Positions 42,861 to 52,416 are shown, numbered from the stretch's first letter. The stretch is 64,000 nt of DNA from BOKV01 sp041739465 (GCA_041739465.1 JBGSNX010000016.1:1-64000), one strand, 5' to 3'. Numbers and translations: made by a program. Notes: generated by a model from the sequence alone, not told the origin.

Positions 42861-44129
42861 GTGAAACGAACCTTCCTGGCATTTATTCTTGCATTCGTAC
42901 TTGCCCTTGGCGCGCCTGGCGTGGCCAATTGGCCAAGTGCAATGGTTGCGCATGCGCAGCAAACCAAGAAGCCGCAGGAACAGGTCAAGCGCCGTCCCAA
43001 TCTGCTGGAAATGCTGTTTGGCGGAGGCCTTCGCAAGCAGAGCCTTCAGCGCAAGGAACTACTCCCAAAAACCAGGCGCGTGGTGGTTTCGCCGAACCAG
43101 CGCAAAAATTCGGTCACCAGCATTGCACCGTCCCAGAAAGTGGTTGTGGTCAAAAGTGAAACGGCCGCGAAAGTTCTGGTGGTCGGCGATTTTATGGCAG
43201 ACGGGCTGCATTGGGGACTTGAACAGGCCTATGCGTCCAATCCCAATGCAGTTTTGATCAACAAGAGTTCGGGCCTATCGGGCATTGTGCGAAATGATGT
43301 TGTCGACTGGCCAACGGAAACCATCAAGCTCATCGAGGAATTGAAGCCGGTTGCCGTTGTCTTTCAGGTCGGAATGAACGACCGCCAGCAGATGCGTCTT
43401 GAAGGCGGAAGGGTGGCAAAGCTCACCGAGCCTTGGCGCAAGGAATACGAAGCGCGGGTAGAGGCGGCGGTAAAATCGGTCCGCGACCGCAATATCGCCC
43501 TCATCTGGCTGGGTTTGCCGCCGGTGAAATCCGGCGCAATGAACCCCGACTATCTCATTTTCAATGAAATCTACCGCACCAAGGTCGAGGCATCCGGTGG
43601 CAAGTTTGTGGATGTCTGGGATGGCTTCACCAATGCCGAAGGGCAGTTCATCAATGCCGGCCCGGACATCAATGGCCAGATCGTGCGACTGAGAAATGCC
43701 GATGGCATCAATATGACCCGGGCTGGCATGAGCAAGCTGGCCTTTTATGCCGAGAAAGAAATCAAGAAAGCGGTTGGCCTGGGAGCGGAGACCGCGATTG
43801 CTTCCCTTTCAGCGCCGCAAGGTCCGGCGCAAATCCTCGAGCCGCAATATGATCCGGCAACGACCGGTCGCACCGTGGTGATTTCGCTCGACAGCCCCCA
43901 AGCTGATGGCGGTGACACCCTGGAAGGCGAGAGCGGGTTCCTGGCCGACAAGACGGCCGAAAAAAGCATGAGCCATGCCCTGGTTGAAAAAGGGATCGGA
44001 CTGCAGCCAAGGCCGGGGCGGGTTGATGCCGTGTGGGGTGCAGCTTCGCCAGCATTGCCAAAGCCCGAGCAGGCGGCTGCAAGTCCGCAGCCAAAGCCTG
44101 TGGCCGGGGCACCTGCCGCTGTTCAATAA
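42861..44129 (+). CDS. DUF459 SGNH-hydrolase-like exported protein
   Basis: A 422-residue protein starting at GTG, with a signal peptide (TFLAFILAFVLALGAPGVA). The DUF459 SGNH-like domain covers about 110-310: VLVVGDFMADGL corresponds to block I, where the usual GDS serine appears as Phe, then INKSSGLSG, VVFQVGMNDRQQM (block III-like) and DGINMTRAGMSKLA. The C-terminal 100 residues are low complexity, rich in Pro, Ala and Gln. It probably acts on cell-wall polysaccharide or is a non-catalytic relative. It is 26 bases after the MltB-like gene. Confidence 0.83.
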   Translation: MKRTFLAFILAFVLALGAPGVANWPSAMVAHAQQTKKPQEQVKRRPNLLEMLFGGGLRKQSLQRKELLPKTRRVVVSPNQRKNSVTSIAPSQKVVVVKSETAAKVLVVGDFMADGLHWGLEQAYASNPNAVLINKSSGLSGIVRNDVVDWPTETIKLIEELKPVAVVFQVGMNDRQQMRLEGGRVAKLTEPWRKEYEARVEAAVKSVRDRNIALIWLGLPPVKSGAMNPDYLIFNEIYRTKVEASGGKFVDVWDGFTNAEGQFINAGPDINGQIVRLRNADGINMTRAGMSKLAFYAEKEIKKAVGLGAETAIASLSAPQGPAQILEPQYDPATTGRTVVISLDSPQADGGDTLEGESGFLADKTAEKSMSHALVEKGIGLQPRPGRVDAVWGAASPALPKPEQAAASPQPKPVAGAPAAVQ

Positions 44130-44157
44130 GCGGCAAGCCTTCTGTGTATTTGAAACT

Positions 44158-45606
44158 TCAGTAGGGAAGTGTGGTTTCGCCCATCAGGTCGAGATCAATG
44201 GCTCTGGCAGCTTGCCTGCCTTCACGGATAGCCCAGACCACCAGGCTTTGTCCGCGACGGGCATCTCCGGCGGCGTAGAGCTTGTCGACCGAGGTCCGGT
44301 AGGCTTTGTCATCGGCCTTCAAGGATGCGTTGCCGCGTCGGTCTTTGGCCATCTGGGGTGCAAACTGCTCTATGAGGGCGTTTTCAAAGGGACCGGCAAA
44401 ACCGATTGCGAGGAAAACCAGATCGGCCCGCAGGATGAATTCCGTGCCGGGAATGGGTCGCCTCGCTTCGTCCACTCTGGCGCATTTGACACCAGTCACC
44501 TGACCGTTCTTGCCAACGAATTCCAGCGTTGCAGCAGCAAATTCGCGCTTTGCTCCCTCTGCCTGCGATGAGGAAGTGCGCATCTTGGTTGCCCAGAACG
44601 GCCAAACCGCCATCTTGTCTTCGCGTTCGGGCGGCTCGGGGCGAATGTCGAGTTGGGTTACCTCAACTGCGCCTTGCCGAAAAGATGTTCCAACGCAATC
44701 GGATGCGGTGTCGCCACCGCCGACCACGACGACATGCTTGCCGGCTACCCAGATTTCATCGGAAGGCCAGCCTGCGCTATTGACGGGCTCGCGACCGACC
44801 CGACGGTTTTGCTGCACGAGGAATGGCATTGCGTACTGAACGCCGTGGAGTTCGCCGCCCGGGATTTTTGGATCGCGCGGATGTTCGCTGCCGACAGCCA
44901 ACAGGATGGCGTCGTAGGTGTCCTTCAGCTCCTGAGCGGACTTGTCCTTGCCGATTTCAACGCTGCAATGAAACACCACGCCCTCGACCTTCATCTGCTC
45001 GATGCGGCGGTCGATGTGGTGTTTTTCCATCTTGAAGTCGGGAATGCCGTAGCGAAGCAGTCCGCCGGGACGGCTTTCGCGCTCGTAGACGCTGACAGCA
45101 TGGCCCGCCCGGGCCAGTTGTTGGGCGGCAGCAAGGCCGGCAGGACCTGAACCGACGATGGCCACTTTCTTGCCGGTCTGGCGCTCCGCTGGTTGCGGCC
45201 GGACATACCCAAGCTCGAAACCCTTGTCGGCGATTGCCTGTTCGACGGTCTTGATCGCCACCGGAACGTCTTCAAGGTTCAGCGTACACGCCTCCTCGCA
45301 AGGTGCCGGGCAGATGCGGCCTGTGAACTCCGGAAAATTGTTGGTCGAATGCAGGTTGCGGGAAGCCTCTTCCCAATCGCCATTGTAGATAAGGTCGTTC
45401 CAGTCCGGGATCTGGTTGTGAACCGGGCAGCCGGTGTCGCCATGGCAATACGGAATCCCGCAATCCATGCAGCGTGCAGCCTGACGAGCGACTTCGCCGT
45501 CAGGCATGGGCAGCGTGAACTCGCGCCAGTGGCGGATGCGATCCGAGGCCGGCTGATACTTCGCCGTCTGACGGTCGATTTCCAGAAAACCTGTTACTTT
45601 ACCCAT
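44158..45606 (-). CDS. gltD: Glutamate synthase (NADPH) small subunit
   Basis: A 482-residue FAD/NADPH-binding subunit that passes electrons to GltB. Two N-terminal cysteine clusters for [4Fe-4S] (ARCMDCGIPYCH, TGRICPAPCEEAC) are intact; the FAD motif VAIVGSGPAGLAAAQQLARAG and the NADPH motif VVVGGGDTASDC follow. I chose ATG 45606, with AGGTGG upstream, over GTG 45615. It lies 57 bases downstream of gltB. Confidence 0.95.
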   Translation of the reverse strand: MGKVTGFLEIDRQTAKYQPASDRIRHWREFTLPMPDGEVARQAARCMDCGIPYCHGDTGCPVHNQIPDWNDLIYNGDWEEASRNLHSTNNFPEFTGRICPAPCEEACTLNLEDVPVAIKTVEQAIADKGFELGYVRPQPAERQTGKKVAIVGSGPAGLAAAQQLARAGHAVSVYERESRPGGLLRYGIPDFKMEKHHIDRRIEQMKVEGVVFHCSVEIGKDKSAQELKDTYDAILLAVGSEHPRDPKIPGGELHGVQYAMPFLVQQNRRVGREPVNSAGWPSDEIWVAGKHVVVVGGGDTASDCVGTSFRQGAVEVTQLDIRPEPPEREDKMAVWPFWATKMRTSSSQAEGAKREFAAATLEFVGKNGQVTGVKCARVDEARRPIPGTEFILRADLVFLAIGFAGPFENALIEQFAPQMAKDRRGNASLKADDKAYRTSVDKLYAAGDARRGQSLVVWAIREGRQAARAIDLDLMGETTLPY

Positions 45607-45663
45607 AAAATCCACCTGTCAGCCGGGTTGCGGTCCGCAACCCAGACCAGTCAAAACAAACAT

Positions 45664-48600
45664 TCACTCTGCCGCCTGCTGGCCGTAGCGCATATCTTCC
45701 ATTTCCTGAAGGGCGCGACGGTATTCGACCGGCATGACCTTCACGAATTTAGGGCGATACAGCTCCCAATGGTCGAGCAATTCCTTTGCCCTCGCCGATC
45801 CGGTGTAGTGCAGATGGTTGGAGACAAGCTGATAGAGCCGCTCGTCATCATGCCGGTTCATGTTCGATGACACATCGACCCGGCCCTTGTGGGCGAGGTC
45901 GCCGCCATGATGGTGAAGCTTTTCGAGAAGATCGTCTTCTTCGGGTACGGGTTCAAGCTCGACCATGGCCATGTTGCAGCGCTGGGCGAAGTCGCCCTTT
46001 TCATCCAGCACATAGGCGATGCCGCCCGACATGCCGGCTGCAAAGTTGCGGCCGGTCTCGCCGATGATTACGACAATGCCGCCGGTCATGTATTCGCAGC
46101 CATGGTCGCCAACGCCTTCAACAACGGCGATTGCACCGGAGTTGCGCACGCCGAAGCGTTCGCCCGCGACACCACCCAGATAGCATTCACCGGCAATCGC
46201 GCCGTAGAGCACGGTGTTGCCAACGATAATCGACTGGCTGGCATCGGTGCGCGAATTTGCCGGCGGGCGAACCACAATGCGACCGCCTGAAAGGCCCTTG
46301 CCGACATAGTCATTGCCAGCACCTTCAAGGTCGAAGGAAATGCCATGCGCAAGGAATGCTCCAAAGCTTTGGCCCGCTGTTCCTTTCAGCGAAACCGCAA
46401 TAGTGTCGTCCGGCAAACCGGCATGCCCGTGTACCATCGCAACGGCTCCTGACAGCATTGCGCCAGCCGAACGGTCCACGTTGGTGATATCCACTTCGAT
46501 CTTGACAGGTTGGCCGCCTTCAATTGCCGGCATCGCCGCCTCGATGAGCTTGCGGTCCAGCACTTTTTCGATCGGATGTTCCTGCCTGCGGGTCCAGCGA
46601 GCTTCGCCTTGTTCCGCTTCCGGCTTGAAGAATATCTTCGAAAAGTCGAGACCGCGCGCCTTCCAGTGGTCGATCATTTCGGCTTTTGCCAGCATCTGGC
46701 TTTCACCGATCATCTGCTCAAAACTGCGGTAGCCAAGCTCGGCCATTATTTGCCGGACTTCTTCTGCCACGAAGAAGAAATAGTTGATCACATGCTCTGG
46801 TTGGCCCTTGAAGCGCTTGCGCAGCACAGGGTCTTGGGTGGCAACGCCAACCGGGCAGGTGTTGAGGTGGCATTTGCGCATCATCACGCAGCCGGTGGCA
46901 ATGAGCGGGGCTGTTGAGAAGCCGAACTCATCCGCGCCTAGCAAGGCACCAATTACCACGTCCCTGCCGGTCTTGAACCCGCCATCCACCTGCAGGGCAA
47001 TACGCGAACGAAGCCCGTTGAGCACCAGCGTCTGGTGGGTTTCGGCAAGGCCCATTTCCCACGGGCTGCCTGCGTGCTTCAAGGATGTCAGCGGTGAAGC
47101 GCCGGTACCGCCATCATAACCGGAAATTGTGATGTGGTCGGCGCGCGCCTTGGCAACTCCGGCAGCAACGGTGCCAACGCCCACTTCGGACACCAGCTTT
47201 ACCGATACCATTGCCTGCGGGTTGACGTTCTTCAAGTCGAAGATCAGCTGCGCCAAATCTTCGATTGAATAGATGTCATGGTGCGGCGGTGGCGAAATCA
47301 GCCCAACGCCCGGTGTCGAATGCCGGGTCTTGGCAATGACTGCATCTACCTTGTGGCCGGGCAATTGCCCGCCTTCGCCGGGCTTTGCGCCCTGCGCGAT
47401 CTTGATCTGCAGCATGTCAGCATTGACGAGATACTCTGCCGTAACGCCAAACCGTCCCGAAGCGACCTGTTTGATCGCCGAGCGTTCGGGGTTTGCCGAT
47501 CCGTCGGGCATCGGACGGAAGCGGTCTGGTTCTTCGCCGCCTTCACCGGTGTTCGAACGGCCACCAATCGCATTCATTGCACGGGCAAGGGTGGTGTGCG
47601 CCTCGCGGCTGATCGAGCCGAAGCTCATGGCACCGGTGGCAAAACGCTTGACGATTTCGGAAGCTGGTTCAACCTCGTCGATTGAAACCGGTTCACGGCC
47701 GTCCTGCTGTGCTGTGTTCAGGCTGAAAAGGCCGCGGATGGTCGCCATCTGGCGATCCACCGAGTTCACTTCCTCGGCAAAATCGCGGTACTTGTCCCAG
47801 GACTTGGCCCTGACTGCATGTTGGAGCGAGGCAATGTTGCCAGGTGTCCAGGCATGGGCCTCACCGCGCATGCGGAAAGCGTATTCGCCGCCAACATCCA
47901 GCGAGCGGGCCAGGACAGGATCGTTGCCAAAGGCCGCCATGTGACGTTCGACAGTTTCGCGGGCAATCTCGGCAAGGCCGACGCCTTCGATCTGCGTCGC
48001 GGTGCCGGTGAAGAAATTGTCCACGAATTCGGTCGAAAGGCCCACTGCGTCGAAAATCTGCGCGCCGCAATAGGACTGATAGGTCGAGATGCCCATCTTG
48101 GACATGACCTTCAAAATTCCCTTGTCGACCGCCTTGATGTAGCGCTCAACCAGTTCGTCAGCGTCGACTTCCTTTGGAAATTCGCCGCGCTTGTGCATGT
48201 CCAGCAGGGTTTCGAAAGCAAGGTATGGATTGATTGCTTCGGCGCCATAGCCAGCGAGGCAGCAAAAATGGTGCACTTCGCGTGGCTCGCCTGTTTCCAC
48301 CACCAGACCGACGGACGTGCGCAAGCCCTTGCGAATGAGATGGTGATGAACCGCGGCGGTTGCCAGCAATGAAGGTATGGCAATCCGGTCGGGTCCGACC
48401 TGCCGGTCCGACAGGACAATGATGTTGTAGCCGCCAGCGACAGCAGCTTCGGATCGTTCACAAAGCCGCTTCAACGCTTCGCCCAGTCCGGCAATGCCTT
48501 CCAGGGCAGAATAGGTCATGTCGATGGTCTTGGTGTCGAAACGGTCTTCGACATGGCCGATTGAACGGATCTTTTCCAGATCCGCGTTGGTCAGGATCGG

Positions 48601-50313
48601 CTGGCGCACTTCAAGACGCTTGCGCCGTGAAGACCCTACCAGATCGAAAATGTTGGGACGCGGGCCAATGAACGAGACAAGGCTCATCACCAGCTCTTCG
48701 CGTATCGGGTCGATTGGCGGGTTGGTGACCTGCGCAAAGTTCTGCTTGAAATAGGTGAACAGCAGCTTCGACTTCGAGGACATCGCCGAAATCGGCGTAT
48801 CGGTTCCCATCGAGCCGATGGCTTCCTGGCCGGTTGTCGCCATGGGTGACATCAGAAGGCGCGTGTCTTCCTGAGTGTAGCCAAAGGCCTGCTGGCGGTC
48901 GAGCAGCGTGACGTCGCGGCGCAATGCGCGCGGCTCCACCGGCTTCAAGTCCTCCAGGATCAACTGGGTGTTCTTGAGCCATGTGCGGTATGGGTGACGC
49001 CCTGAAATCTCGGACTTTATCTCTTCGTCCGAAACGATGCGGCCTTGCTCCAGGTCGATAAGCAACATGCGGCCCGGCTGCAGTCGCCACTTGCGCACGA
49101 TGCGCTCCTCAGGAACCGGCAGCACGCCAGCCTCAGAAGCAAGGATTACCCGGTCATCATCGGTGACGATGTAGCGCGCCGGGCGCAGGCCGTTGCGGTC
49201 AAGCGTGGCACCAATACGCACGCCATCGGTGAAAGCGACTGCAGCTGGGCCGTCCCACGGCTCCATCAAGGCTGCGTGGTACTCGTAGAATGCCTTGCGG
49301 TCTGCATCCATGGACTTGTTGCCAGCCCATGCTTCAGGGATCAGCATCATCATAGCGTGAGGAAGCGAGTACCCGCCCTGGCAAAGGAATTCGAGCGCGT
49401 TGTCAAAGCAGGCAGTGTCCGACTGGCCCTCGTAGGAAATAGGCCAGAGCTTCTCGATGTCATTGCCGAACAATTCGGAATCGACTGAGGCCTGGCGGGC
49501 TGCCATCCAGTTGACGTTGCCGCGCAGCGTGTTGATCTCGCCATTGTGGGCAACCATCCGGTACGGATGCGCCAGCTTCCAGGAAGGGAAGGTGTTGGTT
49601 GAAAACCGTTGGTGCACCAATGCCAGCGCTGTTTCATAGCGCGGATCGCTGAGATCGGCATAATAGCGCGACACCTGGAAGGCGAGGAACATGCCCTTGT
49701 AGACAATGGTGCGTGCTGACAGCGAGACGATGTAGAAACCGTTGTCGCGGCCCGATGTCTCTGCGTAGATACGGTTTGAGATGACCTTGCGAAGCACATA
49801 CAGGCGACGCTCGAAATCGTCGTCGCTTTCAAGGTTTGCAGCACGCGCGATGAACACCTGGCGGTGGACCGGCTCGGATGCTGCAATGTGGGGGGCGGCG
49901 GACAGCGATGAATTGTCGACCGGCACATCGCGAAAGCCGATGATCTGCTGGCCTTCGGCAAGTGTTACCTCGCTGATGATGCCTTCGATATGCTGGCGCA
50001 AGGCCGCGTCCCTTGGCATGAACAGATAGCCGACTGCGTAATGTCCGGGCGCTGGCAAGGTGATGCCTTTGGCCAGCATTTCCTCGCGAAACAACCGGTC
50101 GGGAATTTGCGTCAACATGCCTGCGCCATCGCCCATCAATGGGTCCGCGCCGACTGCGCCGCGATGGGTGAGGTTTTCCAGCATGAAAAGCCCGTCGGCC
50201 ACGATCTGGTGCGATTTGACGCCCTTCATGTTGACAATGAAGCCAACGCCGCAGGCGTCATGTTCCTTGCGTGGGTCGTAAAGACCGCCGTGATCGCTTA
50301 CAAAACCAGCCAT
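45664..50313 (-). CDS. gltB: Glutamate synthase (NADPH) large subunit
   Basis: A 1549-residue flavoenzyme forming two glutamates from glutamine and 2-oxoglutarate. The propeptide of 20 residues ends at Cys21 (HDACGVGF), the Ntn nucleophile of the glutaminase domain. The central domain, the FMN-binding synthase domain (MVSVKLVSEVGVGTVAAGVAKA, TISGYDGGTGASPL), the 3Fe-4S cysteines (GCVMMRKCHLNTCPVGVATQ) and the C-terminal beta-helix GXGXG domain are all present. The longer frame upstream is discarded: ATG 50313 is preceded by GGAGGGTG. Confidence 0.97.
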   Translation of the reverse strand: MAGFVSDHGGLYDPRKEHDACGVGFIVNMKGVKSHQIVADGLFMLENLTHRGAVGADPLMGDGAGMLTQIPDRLFREEMLAKGITLPAPGHYAVGYLFMPRDAALRQHIEGIISEVTLAEGQQIIGFRDVPVDNSSLSAAPHIAASEPVHRQVFIARAANLESDDDFERRLYVLRKVISNRIYAETSGRDNGFYIVSLSARTIVYKGMFLAFQVSRYYADLSDPRYETALALVHQRFSTNTFPSWKLAHPYRMVAHNGEINTLRGNVNWMAARQASVDSELFGNDIEKLWPISYEGQSDTACFDNALEFLCQGGYSLPHAMMMLIPEAWAGNKSMDADRKAFYEYHAALMEPWDGPAAVAFTDGVRIGATLDRNGLRPARYIVTDDDRVILASEAGVLPVPEERIVRKWRLQPGRMLLIDLEQGRIVSDEEIKSEISGRHPYRTWLKNTQLILEDLKPVEPRALRRDVTLLDRQQAFGYTQEDTRLLMSPMATTGQEAIGSMGTDTPISAMSSKSKLLFTYFKQNFAQVTNPPIDPIREELVMSLVSFIGPRPNIFDLVGSSRRKRLEVRQPILTNADLEKIRSIGHVEDRFDTKTIDMTYSALEGIAGLGEALKRLCERSEAAVAGGYNIIVLSDRQVGPDRIAIPSLLATAAVHHHLIRKGLRTSVGLVVETGEPREVHHFCCLAGYGAEAINPYLAFETLLDMHKRGEFPKEVDADELVERYIKAVDKGILKVMSKMGISTYQSYCGAQIFDAVGLSTEFVDNFFTGTATQIEGVGLAEIARETVERHMAAFGNDPVLARSLDVGGEYAFRMRGEAHAWTPGNIASLQHAVRAKSWDKYRDFAEEVNSVDRQMATIRGLFSLNTAQQDGREPVSIDEVEPASEIVKRFATGAMSFGSISREAHTTLARAMNAIGGRSNTGEGGEEPDRFRPMPDGSANPERSAIKQVASGRFGVTAEYLVNADMLQIKIAQGAKPGEGGQLPGHKVDAVIAKTRHSTPGVGLISPPPHHDIYSIEDLAQLIFDLKNVNPQAMVSVKLVSEVGVGTVAAGVAKARADHITISGYDGGTGASPLTSLKHAGSPWEMGLAETHQTLVLNGLRSRIALQVDGGFKTGRDVVIGALLGADEFGFSTAPLIATGCVMMRKCHLNTCPVGVATQDPVLRKRFKGQPEHVINYFFFVAEEVRQIMAELGYRSFEQMIGESQMLAKAEMIDHWKARGLDFSKIFFKPEAEQGEARWTRRQEHPIEKVLDRKLIEAAMPAIEGGQPVKIEVDITNVDRSAGAMLSGAVAMVHGHAGLPDDTIAVSLKGTAGQSFGAFLAHGISFDLEGAGNDYVGKGLSGGRIVVRPPANSRTDASQSIIVGNTVLYGAIAGECYLGGVAGERFGVRNSGAIAVVEGVGDHGCEYMTGGIVVIIGETGRNFAAGMSGGIAYVLDEKGDFAQRCNMAMVELEPVPEEDDLLEKLHHHGGDLAHKGRVDVSSNMNRHDDERLYQLVSNHLHYTGSARAKELLDHWELYRPKFVKVMPVEYRRALQEMEDMRYGQQAAE

Positions 50314-50406
50314 TGTCCACACCCTCCATCCCCAAGCCGCAGCAATTTCAATGGGCTGTCGACTTCTGTCGCCCGCATCGGTTGCCTCACCAAGGCCTCT
50401 GGCGTC

Positions 50407-50430
50407 AAAAAAGGACAGCATTCCTGTCCT
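50407..50430 (-). terminator. Terminator-like hairpin in the gltB leader
   Basis: On the minus strand AGGACAG and CTGTCCT (7-base-pair stem, 5-base loop, 50412-50430) are followed directly by a T-run at 50407-50411, about 94 bases before the gltB start and in the gltB direction. It could attenuate gltB transcription or end a short leader RNA. No leader peptide is evident. Confidence 0.55.
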
Positions 50431-50872
50431 ATTGCAACCAAAACTGCCAGAATTGGACCGTGCGGGCAAGAGAAACTTGTGTCACAGGCTCAGGCGTATT
50501 GAAATAATGTTAGCTATCTTTCAGACAAGGGTGTTGCGAACATTTGTCATGCGCGATACCTTCATCCCAAGCGGGGCAAAAAATCCAATATCAGACACGA
50601 GCGAATGAACCTCCTGTAAAGCAGGATGCGTTGTTCAAAGTGCAAAGTTCGTTTCGGCGTCCTGTCCAAGAATGTCTCGTCAGACCCCCGGCGCTGTCGC
50701 CCCCAGCAAGGGAAACATGGCTGACGAAGCATTTTCGATAATGACCGGCCCCGAAGAACCCGGCTCCGCTTTAGTGGAGCCGGGTTTCTTGTCTTTAGAC
50801 CACTTCTTGCAGTCTGGCCCGTTTTGACGCATGGCTGCTGCCATCAATTGGATGACGGACGGGTCAAATTGC
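50431..50872. other. Intergenic region between gltB and the threonine aldolase gene
   Basis: A stretch of over 400 bases without a convincing gene. It holds the presumed gltB promoter on the minus strand and a plus-strand terminator-like hairpin at 50757-50786. A 51-codon plus-strand frame (50671-50826) reads through that hairpin and shows no recognisable family. The remainder shows nothing I can name. Confidence 0.5.
50757..50786 (+). terminator. Rho-independent-type hairpin upstream of the aldolase gene
   Basis: AACCCGGCTCC (50757-50767) and GGAGCCGGGTT (50776-50786) form a perfect 11-base-pair stem with an 8-base loop, followed by the T-rich TCTTGTCTTT. It faces right, yet no annotated rightward gene lies upstream, so it may end an unannotated small RNA or act as an attenuator for the aldolase gene. 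Confidence 0.7.
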
Positions 50873-51922
50873 ATGTTTTTTGGTAGCGATAACTGGGCTG
50901 GCGCATCTCCGGCAATTTCCGCAGCAATACTGCAACATTCGACCGGCTTTGTGCCTGCATACGGTGTCAGCGACATCGACAAAGCCGCGCAGATCCGTTT
51001 GCGGGCGCTTTTCGGCGAACAGTCCGAAAGCTTTTTCGTTGCCACCGGAACAGCTGCCAATTCGTTGGCTTTGGCCGCAGTCAACCGGCCTGGCGGCGTC
51101 ACATTCTGTCATTCCCATGCGCATGTCATTGCTGATGAATGCGGAGCACCGGAATATTTCACAGGCGGTGCCCGGCTTTGTCCGGTCGAGGGAGATCTGG
51201 GCAAGATCGATCCCGATTCACTGGAAGCGGCAATTGCCCGCTACCCGGCTGCATTTGTGCATGGCGGCCAGCCAATGGCAGTGACGATCACACAGGCGAG
51301 CGAAGCAGGAACCGTTTATTCGCTTGCCGAAATCCAGGCCATTTCTGCCATTTGCCGCAAGAACGGTTTGCCGTTGCACATGGATGGCGCACGGTTTGCC
51401 AATGCGCTTGTGACGCTTGGATGCAGCCCTGCAGAAATGACGCTGGAATGCGGGGTTGATCTCGTTTCGTTTGGCGGAACCAAGAATGGTTGCTGGTGCG
51501 CCGAGGCACTCATTGTGCTCAACCCCGAATATGGCGGGCAGATGCCATTTTTGCGCAAACGCGCTGCACAGCTGTTTTCAAAATCCCGGTTCATTGCTGC
51601 GCAGTTTGACGCTTACCTGAAGGATGATCTGTGGCTAGAAATGGCCCGGCATGCCAATTCGATGGCAGATCAGCTGGCAGCACATACCCGCAAGTCAGGC
51701 AAGGCAAGACTGGGTTGGGAACCCCAGGCAAACGAGGTTTTCATTGTCATGCAGCAGGAGACTGCCGAGCTCTTGAAAACACATGGGGCGATGTTTTACC
51801 CATGGCCAATGCCACATTTCATGGCGGGAAAAACCGACCGGGATGAGACGCTTTATCGTTTCGTCACCAGCTTTGCCACCGCAACTGACGAGATCGACAG
51901 GTTTACCGAACTGGTTGCCTGA
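50873..51922 (+). CDS. ltaE: Low-specificity L-threonine aldolase
   Basis: A 349-residue PLP enzyme cleaving threonine or allo-threonine to glycine and acetaldehyde. SDNWAGASPAI at the N-terminus, FVATGTAANSLAL (55-67), HMDGARFANAL (169-179) and the PLP lysine Lys204 in SFGGTKNG are present. A relative, beta-eliminating lyase, is the alternative. The ATG before FFGSDNWAG is chosen for the family start with GGACGGG upstream; ATG 50831 would add 14 residues. Confidence 0.9.
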   Translation: MFFGSDNWAGASPAISAAILQHSTGFVPAYGVSDIDKAAQIRLRALFGEQSESFFVATGTAANSLALAAVNRPGGVTFCHSHAHVIADECGAPEYFTGGARLCPVEGDLGKIDPDSLEAAIARYPAAFVHGGQPMAVTITQASEAGTVYSLAEIQAISAICRKNGLPLHMDGARFANALVTLGCSPAEMTLECGVDLVSFGGTKNGCWCAEALIVLNPEYGGQMPFLRKRAAQLFSKSRFIAAQFDAYLKDDLWLEMARHANSMADQLAAHTRKSGKARLGWEPQANEVFIVMQQETAELLKTHGAMFYPWPMPHFMAGKTDRDETLYRFVTSFATATDEIDRFTELVA

Positions 51923-52032
51923 GGCAATCAAGGTTGCGTCACTTGCCTGTTGTAATGTTGACGGATTGTTGATTTCCAAGTGAAACGCCGTTACGGCACT
52001 TTGCCCGAGCGGCCCTGACGGGTGCGTGTTTC

Positions 52033-52049
52033 CCCGGCGATGGGCCGGG
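52033..52049 (+). promoter_or_regulatory. 5' leader hairpin of the bufferin operon
   Basis: CCCGGC (52033-52038) and GCCGGG (52044-52049) form a 6-base-pair GC stem in the untranslated leader, 21 bases before the AGGAGAA ribosome site (52071-52077). A weak promoter-like TTGACG-N17-TGAAAC occurs at 51958-51986. Either may regulate or stabilise the transcript; I do not see a clear ECF-sigma consensus. Confidence 0.35.
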
Positions 52050-52083
52050 AGAACAATCCAGTTTCCTTTGAGGAGAATTACGG

Positions 52084-52386
52084 ATGAAGAAGACCGTAGC
52101 TACCGCGGCAATCGTCGCAGGCGCTTTGACAGCTGCACTTTCGTTTGTTGCGACCACAACCCCGGCCAACGCAGCCAAGCTCAAGTGCTATGGCGTTGCC
52201 AAGGCAGGCGCCAATGATTGCGCAGCCGGCCCAGGCACAACATGCGCTGGTACATCCAAGGTTGACGCACAGGGCAATGCCTGGAAGTACGTTGAAGGCA
52301 ATTCCTGCGAAGAAATCATGATCAATGTCGACGGCAAGGACCTCAAGGGTTCGGACAAGCCACTCGACCGCAACCTGCCATCGTAA
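52084..52386 (+). CDS. bufA1: Bufferin precursor peptide (DUF2282)
   Basis: A 100-residue precursor. The signal peptide (about 1-30, ending TPANA) is followed by a mature part with four cysteines: Cys35 in KLKCYGVAK, Cys46 in NDCAAG, Cys54 in TTCAGT and Cys75 in NSCEE. This Cys pattern with GVAKAGANDCAAG is diagnostic of DUF2282. In characterised bacteria such peptides are modified on cysteines by the DUF692 partner, exported and bind copper. Very strong AGGAGAA ribosome site; bufB follows after 30 bases. Upstream operon partners are absent, so it is the first gene. Confidence 0.93.
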   Translation: MKKTVATAAIVAGALTAALSFVATTTPANAAKLKCYGVAKAGANDCAAGPGTTCAGTSKVDAQGNAWKYVEGNSCEEIMINVDGKDLKGSDKPLDRNLPS

Positions 52387-52416
52387 GACCTGCCCGCGGG
52401 CGGCAAGGCTTGTCAC

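Noticed and set aside
50314..50469. N-terminal extension of gltB
   Set aside because: It would move Cys21 deep into the protein, destroying the short Ntn propeptide, and covers the leader hairpin.
50671..50826. 51-codon rightward frame upstream of the aldolase gene
   Set aside because: It reads through a perfect terminator stem and has no recognisable homology or clear ribosome site; kept only as a note on possible transcription.
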